A DNA stretch of 64,000 nt from Echinarachnius parma (Eukaryota > Echinodermata > Echinoidea > Clypeasteroida > Echinarachniidae). The notes beneath the pieces are model-generated. The model did no database searches, was not told the DNA's origin, and worked only from the letters and a program-made list of their open reading frames with translations. The stretch is from the NCBI GenBank assembly GCA_037951105.1, contig JBAMJV010010166.1:124001-188000 (forward strand). Direction: 5' to 3'. The translations under genes were made by a program, and so were the position numbers. This document shows positions 25,101 to 36,000 of this stretch, one piece after another. Numbering within the stretch: position 1 is the stretch's first letter; the number at the start of each line of letters is the position of its first letter.

Positions 25101-28100
25101 CTCCGGGCGAGTTTTTCTTCTGTGTACAAAGTGAGTGCAGTGAGTTATTGAATATCACTTTGCATTTTCGCTCATTACTTGGCCATGCAATGTCCATTTG
25201 ACTTGAAATTTTCACACAATACCCTGTGGACATATGAGATAACAGTAATATACATTGCATCAACCATTCATCACTTTTTGCACATGTCAACAAAGTTACT
25301 AGATCCCTTTAATACACCAAACTACTCCTGTATCCTCCCTCACCCTGTTTTCAAACCACCTCTTTGGTCTCCCTCTTTGCCTTCTGCGTGGTTTGTAGCC
25401 GACAAGGACTATCCATCCCCATGAGTGGAGAATAACACAATTACAAGTGAAAAAATTATATATATTTGTTTACTTCTTTAATAGGGAGAGTTAGCAGATC
25501 TACTGATGAGCCTGGGCTGTGTCACTCAAGCATTGGAGATCTTTATCAGACTTCAACTGTGGGAAAAGATGGTTGGATGCTACAGGCTGCTCCAGCATCC
25601 AGAGAAGGTATGCCATCAAATACAGTGTACGAGTACAGTCGAACCTGTCTATAAAGACCGCCCAAGGAAGACAGAAAAGAGGGTCTTTATCAGCAGGTAG
25701 TCTCTATAGACAGGTTCATTTACATGTTAACTTCGTTCAAGGGAGTCAAGCTTAGTGGTCTCTATAAACAGGTTGTCTTTATATACACGTGATTGCTACG
25801 GCAGGCTTGACTGTTTTTATTCATTGAACTAGAAATGATGCATGGATATGTGGATAACTGTCAGAAATATATTAGGGTGCCGATGTGTAGGTCACTCATA
25901 TCAACCATACTACAAGAAAATTTAACTTAACATTAAATTTCAGTTTGTGTGATCCATGGGCGTCGATCCTTACGTAATACCTATTGTTCAGCGGGGGATG
26001 AATGAATAGATCGTCCCCCATGAACAATAGGTATCAAATACAGATCGATGCCCGTGGTGTGATCTGAGAGCAGCTTAAAATGAATGAAAAAGCCTTCATT
26101 TGTTGCATTTAGCATGTAACAAGGCACAAAAAGTAGTACATGAGAATAAAAAAATTTATTTTAATTAATTTTTAAAATGTAAGATTTACATTTCTTGTTT
26201 TCCAGGCAATTCATGTCATCCAAGAGCAGCTAGAAATCAAGGAGAGCGCCCTCATGTGGTGCCTGCTGGGAGATGTGACCAGGGAGAAGAAGTACTACGA
26301 GAAGGCTTGGGAGGTGTCAGGTCAAAGGTCATCGAGAGCCATGAGCTCTCTGGGTCTCCTCTACCTACACGACAAGGAGTTTGACAAGGCCATCGAGTGC
26401 CTTGAGATCTCCGTTGAAAAGAACTTTCTCCAGGTATGTCAGGAAAAAACTAAATGACGTCTCCCCCTCACAAATAAGAACAAACAAATAGGAGACATAT
26501 GGAAGATTTAGTTGAAAAAAAGTGGTTTTCTCTTTTCTCTTTTTTAATGAAAGGACCACTCAGTATGTGCCTTGATATCACACTTTTTATTTTCCCCAGG
26601 TATGTGAAGAAAGAACAAAATGACCCCCAAAACATACAGAAAAACAGACAAACATTAAAAAACATGTGAGAGATTTTGGGTCAAAAGTCCAATTTTTTGT
26701 GTCTCTAGTAGGCCAACAAATATGAAATGCCCCCCCACCCCCCCCAAAAAAAAAAAAAATAATAATAAATAAATAAATTAGAAATACAAAAACAAAAACA
26801 TAACAAAACAGTAAAAGACATGTAGGACAAATTTGGATCACTGGACAACTTCTCTTAATGGGGAGTATGACAAAGCCATCTGGTGCCTTGAGATTTTGCT
26901 TGAAAAGAACTGTATCCAGGTATGCAAAGAAAAGAACAATATGACCCACAAACAAACAAACAGACAGACAAAGACATGTGGGAGATGTCTGGTCAAAAGA
27001 CAACTTTGTCTTTGGTAGTTCCCATAATTGGGTGTATAACATGGCCAGCAAGTGCCTCTGGAATACACCTCTTAAATACTAAGTATTTTCGGTAGGAAAC
27101 TTTTGCTTAGTGTATACCTTCACAGGACCACTACTCTTCCAAACAAGAAACATTTGATGTGATGTACTGCACACTTCCTCTTTGAGTTATCTTTGCTTTT
27201 GAAATCTTTCTCCTACTTTCTATACCTTCTTTTAGTAAACTACAGTCTACACTTCCATGATGCAAGATTATTGACTTTTATCATAAAATGTCAAATAATA
27301 TCATTAATTTTCTTTTTTTTGTCTGTGCAGTATGATGCCTGGTTCAACCTGGGTTATTCAGCATTTGAATCAGAGAAATATGAGATTGCAGCAAAAGCCT
27401 ACAAGCGATGCCTTCAACTAGATTCTGAAGTAAGTAGCAGGGCAATTCCAACTTTTTAAGCAATCATCATCACAATTTGTGTGTATTTATATTTATCCTA
27501 ATTATTAATTTGATCATTATTTGTATTATGATGTATTTCAAATGTTTTTTGTATCCTACATTAAACAACCATTTTTTGTTGCACTGATTGTAAGAAATTT
27601 TGATTACATTGCATGTTTTATTGTTTGTTTTGAAATGTATGAAAATGTGGAAATAAATAATTAGATAAAATGAAATGAATATCATGCAGGTATCTTATAC
27701 TTGGAAAACAACACACCAATCCATCGCTAATCGTCCAACATCTTTAACACTGGTTCCAGCCACTCCTTTTATATATTTAATATATATTTAATAAGACTTC
27801 ATATAATATACATGTATATTCCCTTTAATGCAATTAACAAACCTTTCTACTAAGACCAACTTATTTGACTCATATATATGGTCTTACTAGATATGTTATT
27901 CTTTTTTTTTAATTTTAATTATCTTATATAAAAGTGTGATTTATCTTTCTACAGGATGCCCAATCTTGGAACAACCTAGCAACTGCCAACATAAGGCTGA
28001 ATGACAAGTAAGTGAACCCATACAAAGTAAGACATAAATAGATGTTGAGTACTTCAAGAGCTCAAGATGAAAGCGTAACAGAAATGTTTGTCTCTTTTTC

Positions 28101-31100
28101 ATGTGATTTTTCATGTCCACAATGAGGCGATCAACCGATGCCTTTTTCGTAAGTTGATAACTACCTGTTTATAGCTAAATCTATGATAACAATGTACAAT
28201 TGTGCAAAAGATATGGTGAGGAGGGAATTTTCTCAAATTTTCTCTGATCATCACCCCCATTTTAATATGCTCTTATTTATTTTATTGATTAGACCTAAAG
28301 CTTTCAAGACGTTAAAAGAAGCCATCAAGTGCAACTACAACAACTGGAAGATCTGGGACAACTACCTTGGAGTAAGTATTAGCCTTGAAATTCACACCGG
28401 TTAGCTGGCATAGAGTCATTAAAATAAGCTTACTAATATGATGCTAAAAAATGTATGTTTAATATTAGAAGCTAGATTGAAGTAATGATAATTACTTTGA
28501 AAGTATTAGCCTTGAAAGTAGCTTAGGCTGGCTGGCTTAGGGTCATTACGAATAAACTTCAGGCCAACAAAATGTAACTAATGACGGGAATTTGATGCTG
28601 GCAAAATGTATTGTGAAACTTTTTCGGAAAAATTGAAGTTGTATTTTTCTGTTGTTTTCGTCCATTTTTGGAATGATCCATGTGTAAAGTTTCATGAAAT
28701 ATATTATTTACATTAAATAAAGACACTTTCATACTCATTTGAATAAATTTACATATTTCAATATTTTTCTAAAATCATAACCCAGAAAATAATCAAGATA
28801 TCGAAAGGATAGTTAGCAAGCTTATTCTTCTCACTTTCCTGTACATGTTGATACCAACTTTGTAAAAATTGAACCTTTCATTCCTTTCTAAACCTGATAT
28901 TATAAAATTCCTATTTTTCCATTCATATTGTAGGCCTACATGTCACACACGTGACCACCCCAAAATGTCACACAGTGACCAGACGTTACCACGTAATTAA
29001 ATGCAATAAAAAACAACGGTTTTATATAATTATTATTCATTGCTATGTTTGTACTTACAGATCTATATTTGTCTGGTAATAAGATGAACATCGTAGCTTT
29101 TCATATTTCAAAGGAATTTCCCAAATGAAATTGAGTTATGAAAAAAGCGCTCCGTGCGAAGTCAATAATGACTGTTTTTGCTTGCCCTACTGGGAAACTT
29201 ACTATGTCTAAATTGTCTATTGTCTATAATTTTGAAATCTACACGAACAGTTGTTTGAAAAACGTAGTTATCATACATTATTTGCATCAGCATCTGTATT
29301 TTAACTTTTAAAGGTGCACCTGTAAAGTGTCAGATATTGCCCAAAATTACATTTGAGACTTCAATCCTGTACCAAAATCATTGTATAAAGATATGTCCAA
29401 ATGATGTGTGAAAGTTTCATTGAAAAAGAACACTGCTTTCCTGGTTAAAAAAGCGAAAATATGCATCAGCTTTTACAACGGACGTTTATGAGGTTTGTGA
29501 CCGTTAATTAACGCTTTTGAGCTGAATGATAAATATCGTCATACTAAAGGGGCATTTGAAAAAATCTAACCCTATTTTATTCTTCTCTTACCATAAGCTA
29601 AACAACACGGTAGAAGAGAAACGAGGAAGCTCCAAGTAATTTTCATGGAGTTAGACATTTTACAGGCATCCCTTTAAGTTTTGACACTTTTTTTATATTT
29701 CATGATGTGAATAATTGCAATACTGAGATCAATTTCCAGTCTCCTTCTTAATTGTCATGCTCACTCTTGAATATTTGATGATAAATGATAAGTGATAAAT
29801 GATCATTGGTCTAAGCATTAATCCAAAAATTATGTTTTTAGGTGCAACAGAATTAATATGACCAAGACTTTAGCCGAACGCACTGATAAAAACCATACCA
29901 AGCATTTGAGGAACCAATTCCTGCCAGGTCCCCACTATGCAGAGTTTAGAAAGACAAACGTGGGTAATATGCCTTGTACACAGATACACATGCTGCAGTT
30001 GGGAATAGAATCCTTGACCTTTGCATTACCCCATTCAAGACTCAATTGCAGTATAACATGCATTCTCCATAGAACCCAGTCCAGGAATTTTTGGGACCAG
30101 CCGTGAATGGGTTAATTACAAGACAAAAGCATGAACCAATGTACTACAACACATCCCTTGCTTTTTTGTTCACAGGTTTGCATCGATTTGGGGGAGTTTC
30201 AGGGAGGTGTGCAGGCGTATGACCATCTCTTGGGGCTGAGTCCAAAACATGCCGATGAACTGGTCCTCCAAGTGCTGGTCAGGGCCGTGACAGAAAACCT
30301 AAAGGACAACCAAGGAAACCCAGGTTTGACAACAAGTTTTTTTCTTTATGTGGGACTGTAAGAGTGTGTTTCTACTTATGTACAGTGTGTATTTGTCTAA
30401 GAGTAGGAGAATTAGGTCCAGGCATACCATTATTTCTTTGCGGCCGAGTCCAAAACACACTGACAAACCCTTCCTCCAAGTACTGGTCCCGGCTATGGCA
30501 GAATACATAAAGGACAACAAAGGGAACCCAGCTTTGATGTCGATTTGTCTATATGTGGGACTGTTACAGTGAATTTGTGTGAGAATAGATGATGGTGTGA
30601 TGGTTTACCAACATCTCGTGGGGCCGAGTTCAAAACACACGGATGAAGCAATCCTCCAAGTTCGGATAAGGGCTGTGACATAAAACTTGAAAGATAACAA
30701 ACGAAATCCAGGTTTAATTCTATGTATGTTGGACAATTTGATTGAATTTCGGCTGATGCATATATGTCAGAGATACAACACATTTTTGTTGTTCCCTTTT
30801 AGGGTGCATAATATCTAGAATGTTACATGGTTTAGGCAGTTTTTTTCTGTTTGTATAAATATTGTCATTTAATTGTTCCCATTTGATAGCTGTCTGCAAT
30901 GTGTTTTCATTTAAATTTTCTGCAGTGACAGTTCTGAGACCGAAGATTCTTGATCTGTTCGAGAAGATCACAACCGAAGTGACAAACAATGCCAGTGTGT
31001 GGAGTCTTTATGGCATACTACTCGGAAGCTGTACATCGGAAAACACGATTGAAAACGATAAGGTAATGATCAAAGTTACATTCCTGTAATATGCTTCTTC

Positions 31101-33973
31101 AACGAAGTGGCTGGATGCATTATTTTTGGGGGTTGTCTGAACGTCCGTACATCCATTACGTATGTATGTACATGTACGTCCCGTTGTCGTGATTGGGTTA
31201 TCTCAAGAACCATTGAAGGAATACCATAAAACTTGGTACATGTATGTATCATGAGGAGCCAATGAACTGATTAGATTTGGCTCATGTGGTCATAGGACTC
31301 ATTTTATATGCAAAAGTGGCGTGTGATCAGGTTATGTTGAGATCCAATTGTAATATTAGCCATGTGGTCAATCGTCACCTACTGAAGTCGGAGGGATAAT
31401 TTGTTATTGTGCGCAGTTAAATTGCTCTATTTTTTTAGGCATCGGCCATTTCAGGCAGCATGCAGATTTAAAAGTTACACAATTTGGCCTTGAAAATCTA
31501 TATTATATAAACATGTTACAATGCAGAGATGTTGGTGAAGGTCTATTTTGTGCATGTTTATTTGTAGGCGGGTATCACTGCCTGGTCACCCAGGAACAGA
31601 TGTGAGACCACTTCCATCCAGGACAGAATTGGGCCTTTCGAAACCAGCTCATGATATTAAAGTCAGTAACTGTTAAAATAGCCCCTGAGCCGCCCATGTA
31701 CAGGAATATAATACAGGGTCTCAATACTGTATTTACAATTTATATGTTTGTTTCTTCCAGGCGTTGCAGTGTCTGCAGAGGTCTCACCGTCTGGTCACCC
31801 AGGAACAGAGGTGGCACTCTGAGGTCACCTCAGTCCAGGAGGTCATTCAAGAGACTCGGACATTGGTTGAAGGTTAGTTTAGTTCCAAGAGTTCATTTCA
31901 TTTCTATGCCATAACACGTTGAGGCCTGAGCAAGAACCGTTGTAAGCTTTGCTCTATGGAGAAAGAACAATGAAATGAATGTAAGACCTAGATTCAAACG
32001 TTTCTAAAGGGTTAACAGATACATAGTGATACCTCAACCCTACTGAAAACACTTGTAATATTTGAAAAACACTTGCATTTTTCATAGACCCTAACTGTAC
32101 AGTCATGTATGTAGTATTATCCTAAGCAGGTTGAAGGCGAATGGCAGTTTGTATCTTCGTTTCTTAAAGTAGTCCCGTCATCAAAAGAACACAAAATTGG
32201 AATGTTATACCGACTTTTGTAATCTTCCTGGAGAATCAAAGTATTATAAATGGGTAGTTGACACAACTGGTAGATAGTAGACTGGACTCATTAAAGGACC
32301 TAAAGAATACAACATACTTTGGCACTTATTCTATTGTTGATGACTTGTAAAATAGGTCTGCCGAAAAAAAAATCCATGAAAATAAACACAGTAGTGATTT
32401 AAGACTAATTTTCTGATGCCAAATCTCATTTAGCAGCCAGTTTACGCCCCACCCACATTTAGGGTCCAGAATCGGCAGCGTGATTGACATGTGATTGACA
32501 ATTCATTGGCTTACGTCATGACGCGTCATCTACAGAATTTAGTTCATTAGTCCGTACTTTAGATGACGTCACATTTTGGCGATTTAAAAGGGGCGTTCCC
32601 AGGACAATAAGATATTTACTAATTACCCCAAAATTGATTGATTTCATGAGAAATGACTGCCAAATTCTTTTTCTTCAGGAAAAATTACATATAGAGAGCC
32701 AAATTGTGAAAATTAGGCCATCTAGATGCTATAGGTCCTTTAAGTAAAAAGGGTTCATAACCACCTTTGTAGGCTGAGACATATTTGTTAAATGCTCCAA
32801 TATTGTAATATTTGTACTGATTTCTCTCACAGCTTATGAAAACTGCAGCAAGACCAAGTCTAGTGGTGCACAGGCCATCCAGCTTCTGTCCTCAGCAAAG
32901 CTCATGCTCAAGTCCATCATCTCCAAGATAAAGGTTGGTATACTGGTTATCCTATTCAACTCACACAGTGCAGACTCACACAATTATATTGTGCACCTTC
33001 TCAACTCCCTAGGAAGCATAACATACATTTATTTTCATATTCAGGCAATTTTATTTGTAAGGATTCATACATATCTTTGAGAAGAAAAAAGATCCAGCAT
33101 TATAGATATCAAATTGTCTCATCAATTGGTAAATTATTAATGTGTTTAGAATTGTTTCTGGGTTGATATCATTTTCTTCAAGAGGAAATGTAAAATTGGG
33201 ATTTGGCCAGAGTGTTGTTATGTGACTCCCCAGGATAGAGACTATTGAATCTCTGCTGGTCCTGGGGACCGAGCTTCAAGAGATATTAAATTGGCTCATT
33301 AGTTGGTAAAATATTATTGTGTTATGATTTTTTTCTGGGTTTTCTTCAAGAATGTGTTTAGAATTGTTTTTAGGTTTTCTTCAAGAGGAAAAGTGAAATT
33401 TGGATTTGGCCAGAGTGCTGTTAAGTGGCTCTGGGATGAGTGATTCCCTGGTTAGAGCCGAGTGAAGCTCTGCTGGTCCTGGGGGACCGAGAATCAGCAG
33501 ATATCAAATTGTCTCATTAATTTGGTAAATTATTACGGTGTGAAGAATTTTTTCTTGGTTTCTTCAAGAGGAAAGGTAAAATTGGGATTTGGCCAGAGTG
33601 TTGTTAAGTTATTATTAGACTGTGCAATATTAAGATTTGAATCATTACATCACTATCCTTTATCTCTGTTCATACATTTACAATTTCTTAAATCTTTTGT
33701 TTAATTTAATTTAACACTATATTGCGGTGGCTCCCCATGTTCAGCTGGCAAGAGCCGAGTGAATCTGTGAATCTGTCTGATAGTTAGGCTGTATCAATTA
33801 GTGGTAAATACACTTAACATTTTCTTTCTCTCTCGCTTTTTCGATTTCAGCAAGAGCACTACGACGCTGTGACTCCACCGGCCAGCTGGGCGGAGCTGAG
33901 CGAATCAGTTCAGGAACTTGAGGCAAAACTCCAGCAACTTGTTGACAGGATAGCACAACTAAGAGGAGGGTAG
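16017..33973 (+). CDS. TTC27: Tetratricopeptide repeat protein 27 (TTC27), 21 exons
   Basis: TPR protein conserved from yeast (Emw1) to mammals and thought to act in cytoplasmic protein or complex assembly. Exons: 16017-16164, 17369-17552, 18173-18299, 18581-18715, 19604-19706, 20508-20672, 21075-21208, 21803-21915, 22853-22919, 23603-23716, 24696-24791, 25485-25607, 26206-26433, 27331-27429, 27955-28007, 28293-28371, 30176-30323, 30926-31062, 31761-31872, 32833-32933, 33851-33973. They total 2589 nt (862 aa plus TAG), close to the family's roughly 840 aa, with frame kept at every junction. Signatures are [11 protein letters not shown] (exon 3), [12 protein letters not shown] (exons 6-7) and the TPR block at about residues 525-690 ([50 protein letters not shown]). 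The start lies 542 bp from the DRC7 start, in divergent orientation. Intron 11 has a GC donor. The gene appears intact. Confidence 0.95.
16321..16495. mobile_element. TA-flanked MITE, CAGTCAAACCTGTC family
   Basis: CAGTCAAACCTGTCTTAGCG at the left and inverted CAGTCAAACCTGTCTATAGT at the right, flanked by TA, as for Tc1/mariner-type elements. Interior repeats GTGGCCAC words. TTC27 intron 1. A relative is at 25636-25813. Confidence 0.8.
18811..18980. repeat. 20-bp minisatellite, about 8 copies
   Basis: Unit GAGAATGGGAGTAAGGAAAA repeated almost without change, about 95 bp after the TTC27 exon 4 donor. The homogeneity implies recent expansion. Confidence 0.9.
20030..20395. mobile_element. Tandem-repeat element with GCCCGTAGCCAGG ends
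   Basis: Three units of about 110 bp (GTCTTGTTGAGGACCCCCC..., TGGTCTCGGTCCCATTTTTT..., AATTATGCATCCCCCTAGAA) between GCCCGTAGCCAGGGGGTGTT and inverted GCCCGTAGCCAGGATTTTTC. Poly-C runs of about 23 mark two of the units. TTC27 intron 5. Confidence 0.75.
21932..22340. repeat. GAT-rich minisatellite, about 100-bp unit, 4 copies
   Basis: The core GGTCATGATGGTGGGGTTGG plus CGGTGGCATCCATGATGACG recurs at about 21966, 22064, 22170 and 22268, separated by GATGAT runs of varying length. TTC27 intron 8. Long frames through it encode only His/Met/Ser/Asp runs. Confidence 0.9.
23215..23523. mobile_element. MITE with TIRs of about 54 bp
   Basis: GTGGCATTCACAAAGGAGGT...GGTCTACAT at the left is inverted at the right with about three mismatches. 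TTC27 intron 9. The internal reading frame has no recognisable domain. A fragment (AAACCTCCTTTGTGAA) is at about 286-301. Confidence 0.85.
23834..24373. mobile_element. TTAA-flanked MITE, family C
   Basis: TTAA at 23834-23837 and 24370-24373. Ends TTAAAGGGGTAGTACAGTTT and, inverted, TTAAAGGGGTAGTTCAGTTT. 540 bp, non-coding, TTC27 intron 10. Confidence 0.8.
24792..25484 (+). other. GC-AG intron (TTC27 intron 11)
   Basis: The exon ends TTA GAG and is followed by GCAAGT instead of GT; the acceptor is TTTAATAG. No nearby GT keeps the protein in frame, and the junction reads RWTLE-GELADLL as expected for the family. The rest of the donor (GCAAGT) is the typical GC-donor consensus. The intron hosts a TTAA MITE copy at 24927-25312. 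Confidence 0.75.
24927..25312. mobile_element. TTAA MITE family A, full copy
   Basis: TTAA-flanked. Left end AGGGACTTAGTAACATTGTC, right end inverted AGGGATCTAGTAACTTTGTT. The centre has the hairpin AAGAAAAACTCCGG..GAGTTTTTCTT. Lies in the GC-AG intron. Confidence 0.85.
25636..25813. mobile_element. TA-flanked MITE, CAGTCAAACCTGTC family, copy 2
   Basis: CAGTCGAACCTGTCTATAAA at the left and inverted CAGTCAAGCCTGCC at the right. It begins only 28 bp after the TTC27 exon 12 donor. Confidence 0.65.
25965..26055. mobile_element. Short palindromic repeat
   Basis: GGGCGTCGATCCTTACGTAA..ACCTATTGTTCA at the left pairs with TGAACAATAGGT..ATCGATGCCC at the right. TTC27 intron 12. Confidence 0.55.
26560..26960 (+). 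pseudogene. Two echoes of the 3' part of TTC27 exon 13 and its donor
   Basis: Around 26568-26700 and 26855-27005. The second reads GAGTATGACAAAGCCATCTG then GTGCCTTGAGATT...ATCCAG|GTATGC. It stays open in the exon frame ([19 protein letters not shown]) and keeps a GT donor, but has no evident acceptor in phase. The first keeps mainly the donor side (CCCCAGGTATGTGAAGAAAG). Confidence 0.7.
28372..28575. repeat. Two-copy duplication in TTC27 intron 16
   Basis: GTATTAGCCTTGAAATTC..TAGCTGGCATAGAGTCATTA (from 28375) and GTATTAGCCTTGAAAGTAGC..TGGCTTAGGGTCATTA (from 28502) are diverged copies starting at the exon 16 donor. Confidence 0.6.
29308..29677. mobile_element. TTAA-flanked MITE family B, copy 2
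   Basis: TTAA at 29308-29311 and 29674-29677. Ends AGGTGCACCTGTAAAGTGTC and, inverted, AGGGATGCCTGTAAAATGTC. TTC27 intron 16. Confidence 0.85.
30405..30720 (+). pseudogene. Two decayed copies of TTC27 exon 17
   Basis: 30411-30560 and 30590-30720 each align along most of exon 17. Shared words are AGTCCAAAACACACTGACAA, CTCCAAGTACTGGTC and AAAGGACAACAAAGGGAACC. Copy 1 has frame damage and its donor GT is changed to CT; copy 2 has a TAA after GCTGTGACA. Neither can be a normal alternative exon. Confidence 0.8.
31095..31330 (-). repeat. Diverged copy of the 151-bp satellite-type repeat
   Basis: CAACGAAGTGGCTGGATGCA, ACGTCCCGTTGTCGTGATTG and ATCTCAAGAACCATTGAAGG match, in inverse orientation, the right end of the 51440-52510 array. 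TTC27 intron 18. Confidence 0.65.
31565..31635 (+). pseudogene. Decayed copy of part of TTC27 exon 19
   Basis: CTGGTCACCCAGGAACAGAT then GTGAGACCACTTCCATCCAGGAC matches exon 19 at 31791-31850 (CTGGTCACCCAGGAACAGAG). It lies about 200 bp upstream of the exon and hits TGA straight after the match in the exon frame. Confidence 0.75.
32291..32743. mobile_element. TTAA-flanked MITE, family D
   Basis: TTAA at 32291-32294 and 32740-32743. Ends TTAAAGGACCTAAAGAATAC and, inverted, TTAAAGGACCTATAGCATCT. 453 bp, non-coding, TTC27 intron 19. Confidence 0.8.
33105..33620. repeat. Three-copy tandem duplication in TTC27 intron 20
   Basis: Units of about 175-215 bp contain AAATTGTCTCATCAATTGGT, TTCTTCAAGAGGAAA and GGATTTGGCCAGAGTGTTGT, diverging between copies. 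Confidence 0.75.
33735..33785 (+). pseudogene. Short fragment resembling TTC27 exon 21
   Basis: CAGCTGGCAAGAGCCGAGTGAATC resembles exon 21 at about 33884-33907 (CAGCTGGGCGGAGCTGAGCGAATC). Short, so tentative. It fits the echo pattern elsewhere in this gene. Confidence 0.45.
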
Positions 33974-35068
33974 AAGATAAAAATGGATACATACAGCAGT
34001 AGGACTTTTTGTATGACTCTCCGACTAAGTAGTAGGAGTTGAATTGCTCTATTTTTTGTTCTGTACAAGTATCAAATGTATATCTTTTTTTGTGACAACC
34101 CCCTTCAATTCCCTGAGAAAACATTCCATTACGAATAAGTGTATTCTCACTTGACTTGAGCCTTAACTTCAGGGTCTTGGTGAAAAGTTAGTATAGCTTT
34201 TTAAAGAGGATGGACGTGGATATGATTCAAAGGGAAAGAAAATGTCCCAGTGAACCTACTCAAAAATTGGTATGTGTCATCACTGCAAACAAAAATAGTT
34301 ATGATTCTATCATGCTTAAATGGTAGAATGAAATTGAAATGTCTCATTTAGTAGCCTGTTTTTATTCAAAATAACAGTCGTTAACACGAGGGGCCCTATG
34401 CAGACACTTGGTAGATTCAAACCCTTTTCTTCAAACATGGTTATGACGTGACCCTCGCTAAAATAAACAGAGAGAGTATCAGAATCAATATAAAAACAAC
34501 TTTGGTATACTTTCATGAATGTGTTGGTTTAACAGATATCACATTTCTATCGTTGAAATCTCAAATAAAATCAACACCCGTGACTATTATTTGGACGACT
34601 TTTTAATACTTGAGGCAATTATAGTGGCTTCTGAATTAAGTTTGATCAAGCAAACTTTGTTTTGCTTTCAAATGTGGTCTTGCAATTCTTACAATTAGTT
34701 TTCCTCTACCTCGCCCCAAAAATATATTTTCTGAAGGACCATCTAAACAAAAAAGGTACCCCTTTGAAAAATACATTGACATCAGATATGTGTGACTTTG
34801 GCATAGCACAACAGCAGGGCATTTCATGTTAAACTAAAGACCATGCCACATTCTGTGAAAATACCAGTGTATTGAGTGTAACTACTGCATCAACATCAGC
34901 AAGAGCACTAGCTGCGGCCATAGTAATTACCATCATTGGACGTTTATTATCGGAACAATTTTTATGAAACAGGACCCTAAATTGCATAGGTAGCTCTCAC
35001 CCTTATGGATGCATCTCCTCTTTCATACTTTACTAAACCATAAGAAATGAGAATCTGTTTAACATTTT

Positions 35069-35206
35069 AATAAAATGTATTAAAGACAAAACTAGGTGTA
35101 ATTGTTATGGCAAATGAGAGGAGGTATATGATTGCATGGAATAAAAAATCTAAAAAAGAGGGTATCTAGCATTATTACATTTTTGTCTAATTTATTTTCC
35201 AATAAA
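35069..35206 (+). terminator. Candidate TTC27 polyadenylation signals
   Basis: AATAAA hexamers lie at 35069 and 35201, about 1.1-1.2 kb after the stop; an earlier one is near 34564. DNA from 33974 to here has no other gene or obvious repeat, fitting a 3' UTR. The site actually used cannot be told by eye. Confidence 0.4.
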
Positions 35207-35280
35207 GTGCAAGATTGTATCTTTTTCGAAATCTTGTTTTTATGATATTGCATGTGACAGGAGCCGAATTACAGTGATTT

Positions 35281-35793
35281 TTAGCTCATCCGGCCCGAAG
35301 GGCATGATGAGCTTATGCCATGCCGTGGCGTCCGGCGTCCGTCCGTCCTTCCGTCCGTCCGTCCGTCCTTCCGTCCGTCTGTCCGTCCAGTTTTCAAAAT
35401 GCTTCTTCTTCGTTATTTTTCAACCGATTTTGATTCTGATTGTTTCATAAGATAGGGCTAGGAGGGGGATTTAAAACTTCTACACAGAATCGTGAAATTC
35501 ATTATCTATGGTAATTTATGCAAATTTATTCGAAATCACAAAAAATGCTTCTTCTCCTTCATTTCTCGACCGATATTGATTTGGTTTGCTTTATCTGGTA
35601 GAGCTAACTTTGGTACACTAAACTTCTACACAGAATTTTGAAATTTGTCTCCATTCATTAATTATGGTAATTTTTTATTTTTTTATTTTTTTATTTTTTA
35701 ATTTTTTAATTGTTTTTATTTATTTTTTATTTTTATTTTTTTGTTTTTGTTTTTGTTTTTTTTTTGAATTATTTTTTTATTTATTTTTTTTAA

Positions 35794-35831
<38 letters not shown>

Positions 35832-36000
35832 TGTTTTTTACAAATTTATTTATTTATTTATTATTATTATTTTTTTTAATTATTTTTTTTTCTTTTCCCA
35901 TGTCCCTTCCGGGGCGTCAAATTTATATTTTTTTCACTCGAATTTTTTATTTTTTTTATTTTTATGTCCCTTCCAGGGCATCAAATTTTTATTTTTTGAC
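35281..36000. repeat. AGCTCATCCGG / (CCGT)n repeat with T-rich tail
   Basis: Starts with a hairpin (AGCTCATC...GATGAGCT), then GTCCGTCCGTCC words at 35335-35390, then two diverged units containing ATGCTTCTTCTTC.. and CTTCTACACAGAAT, then about 220 bp of nearly pure T/A, then two GTCCCTTCC(G/A)GGGC(G/A)TCAAAT units. A mobile-repeat remnant just past the TTC27 polyadenylation signals. Confidence 0.6.

Noticed and set aside
30405-30720. The exon 17 copies as mutually exclusive alternative exons of TTC27
   Set aside because: Frame damage, an in-frame stop and a lost donor make them non-functional as exons.
35664-35879. A Phe/Leu/Tyr-rich 'membrane protein' frame
   Set aside because: Product of a nearly pure T/A tract; poly-F frames at 62233-62573 and 63442-63707 are the same kind of artefact.
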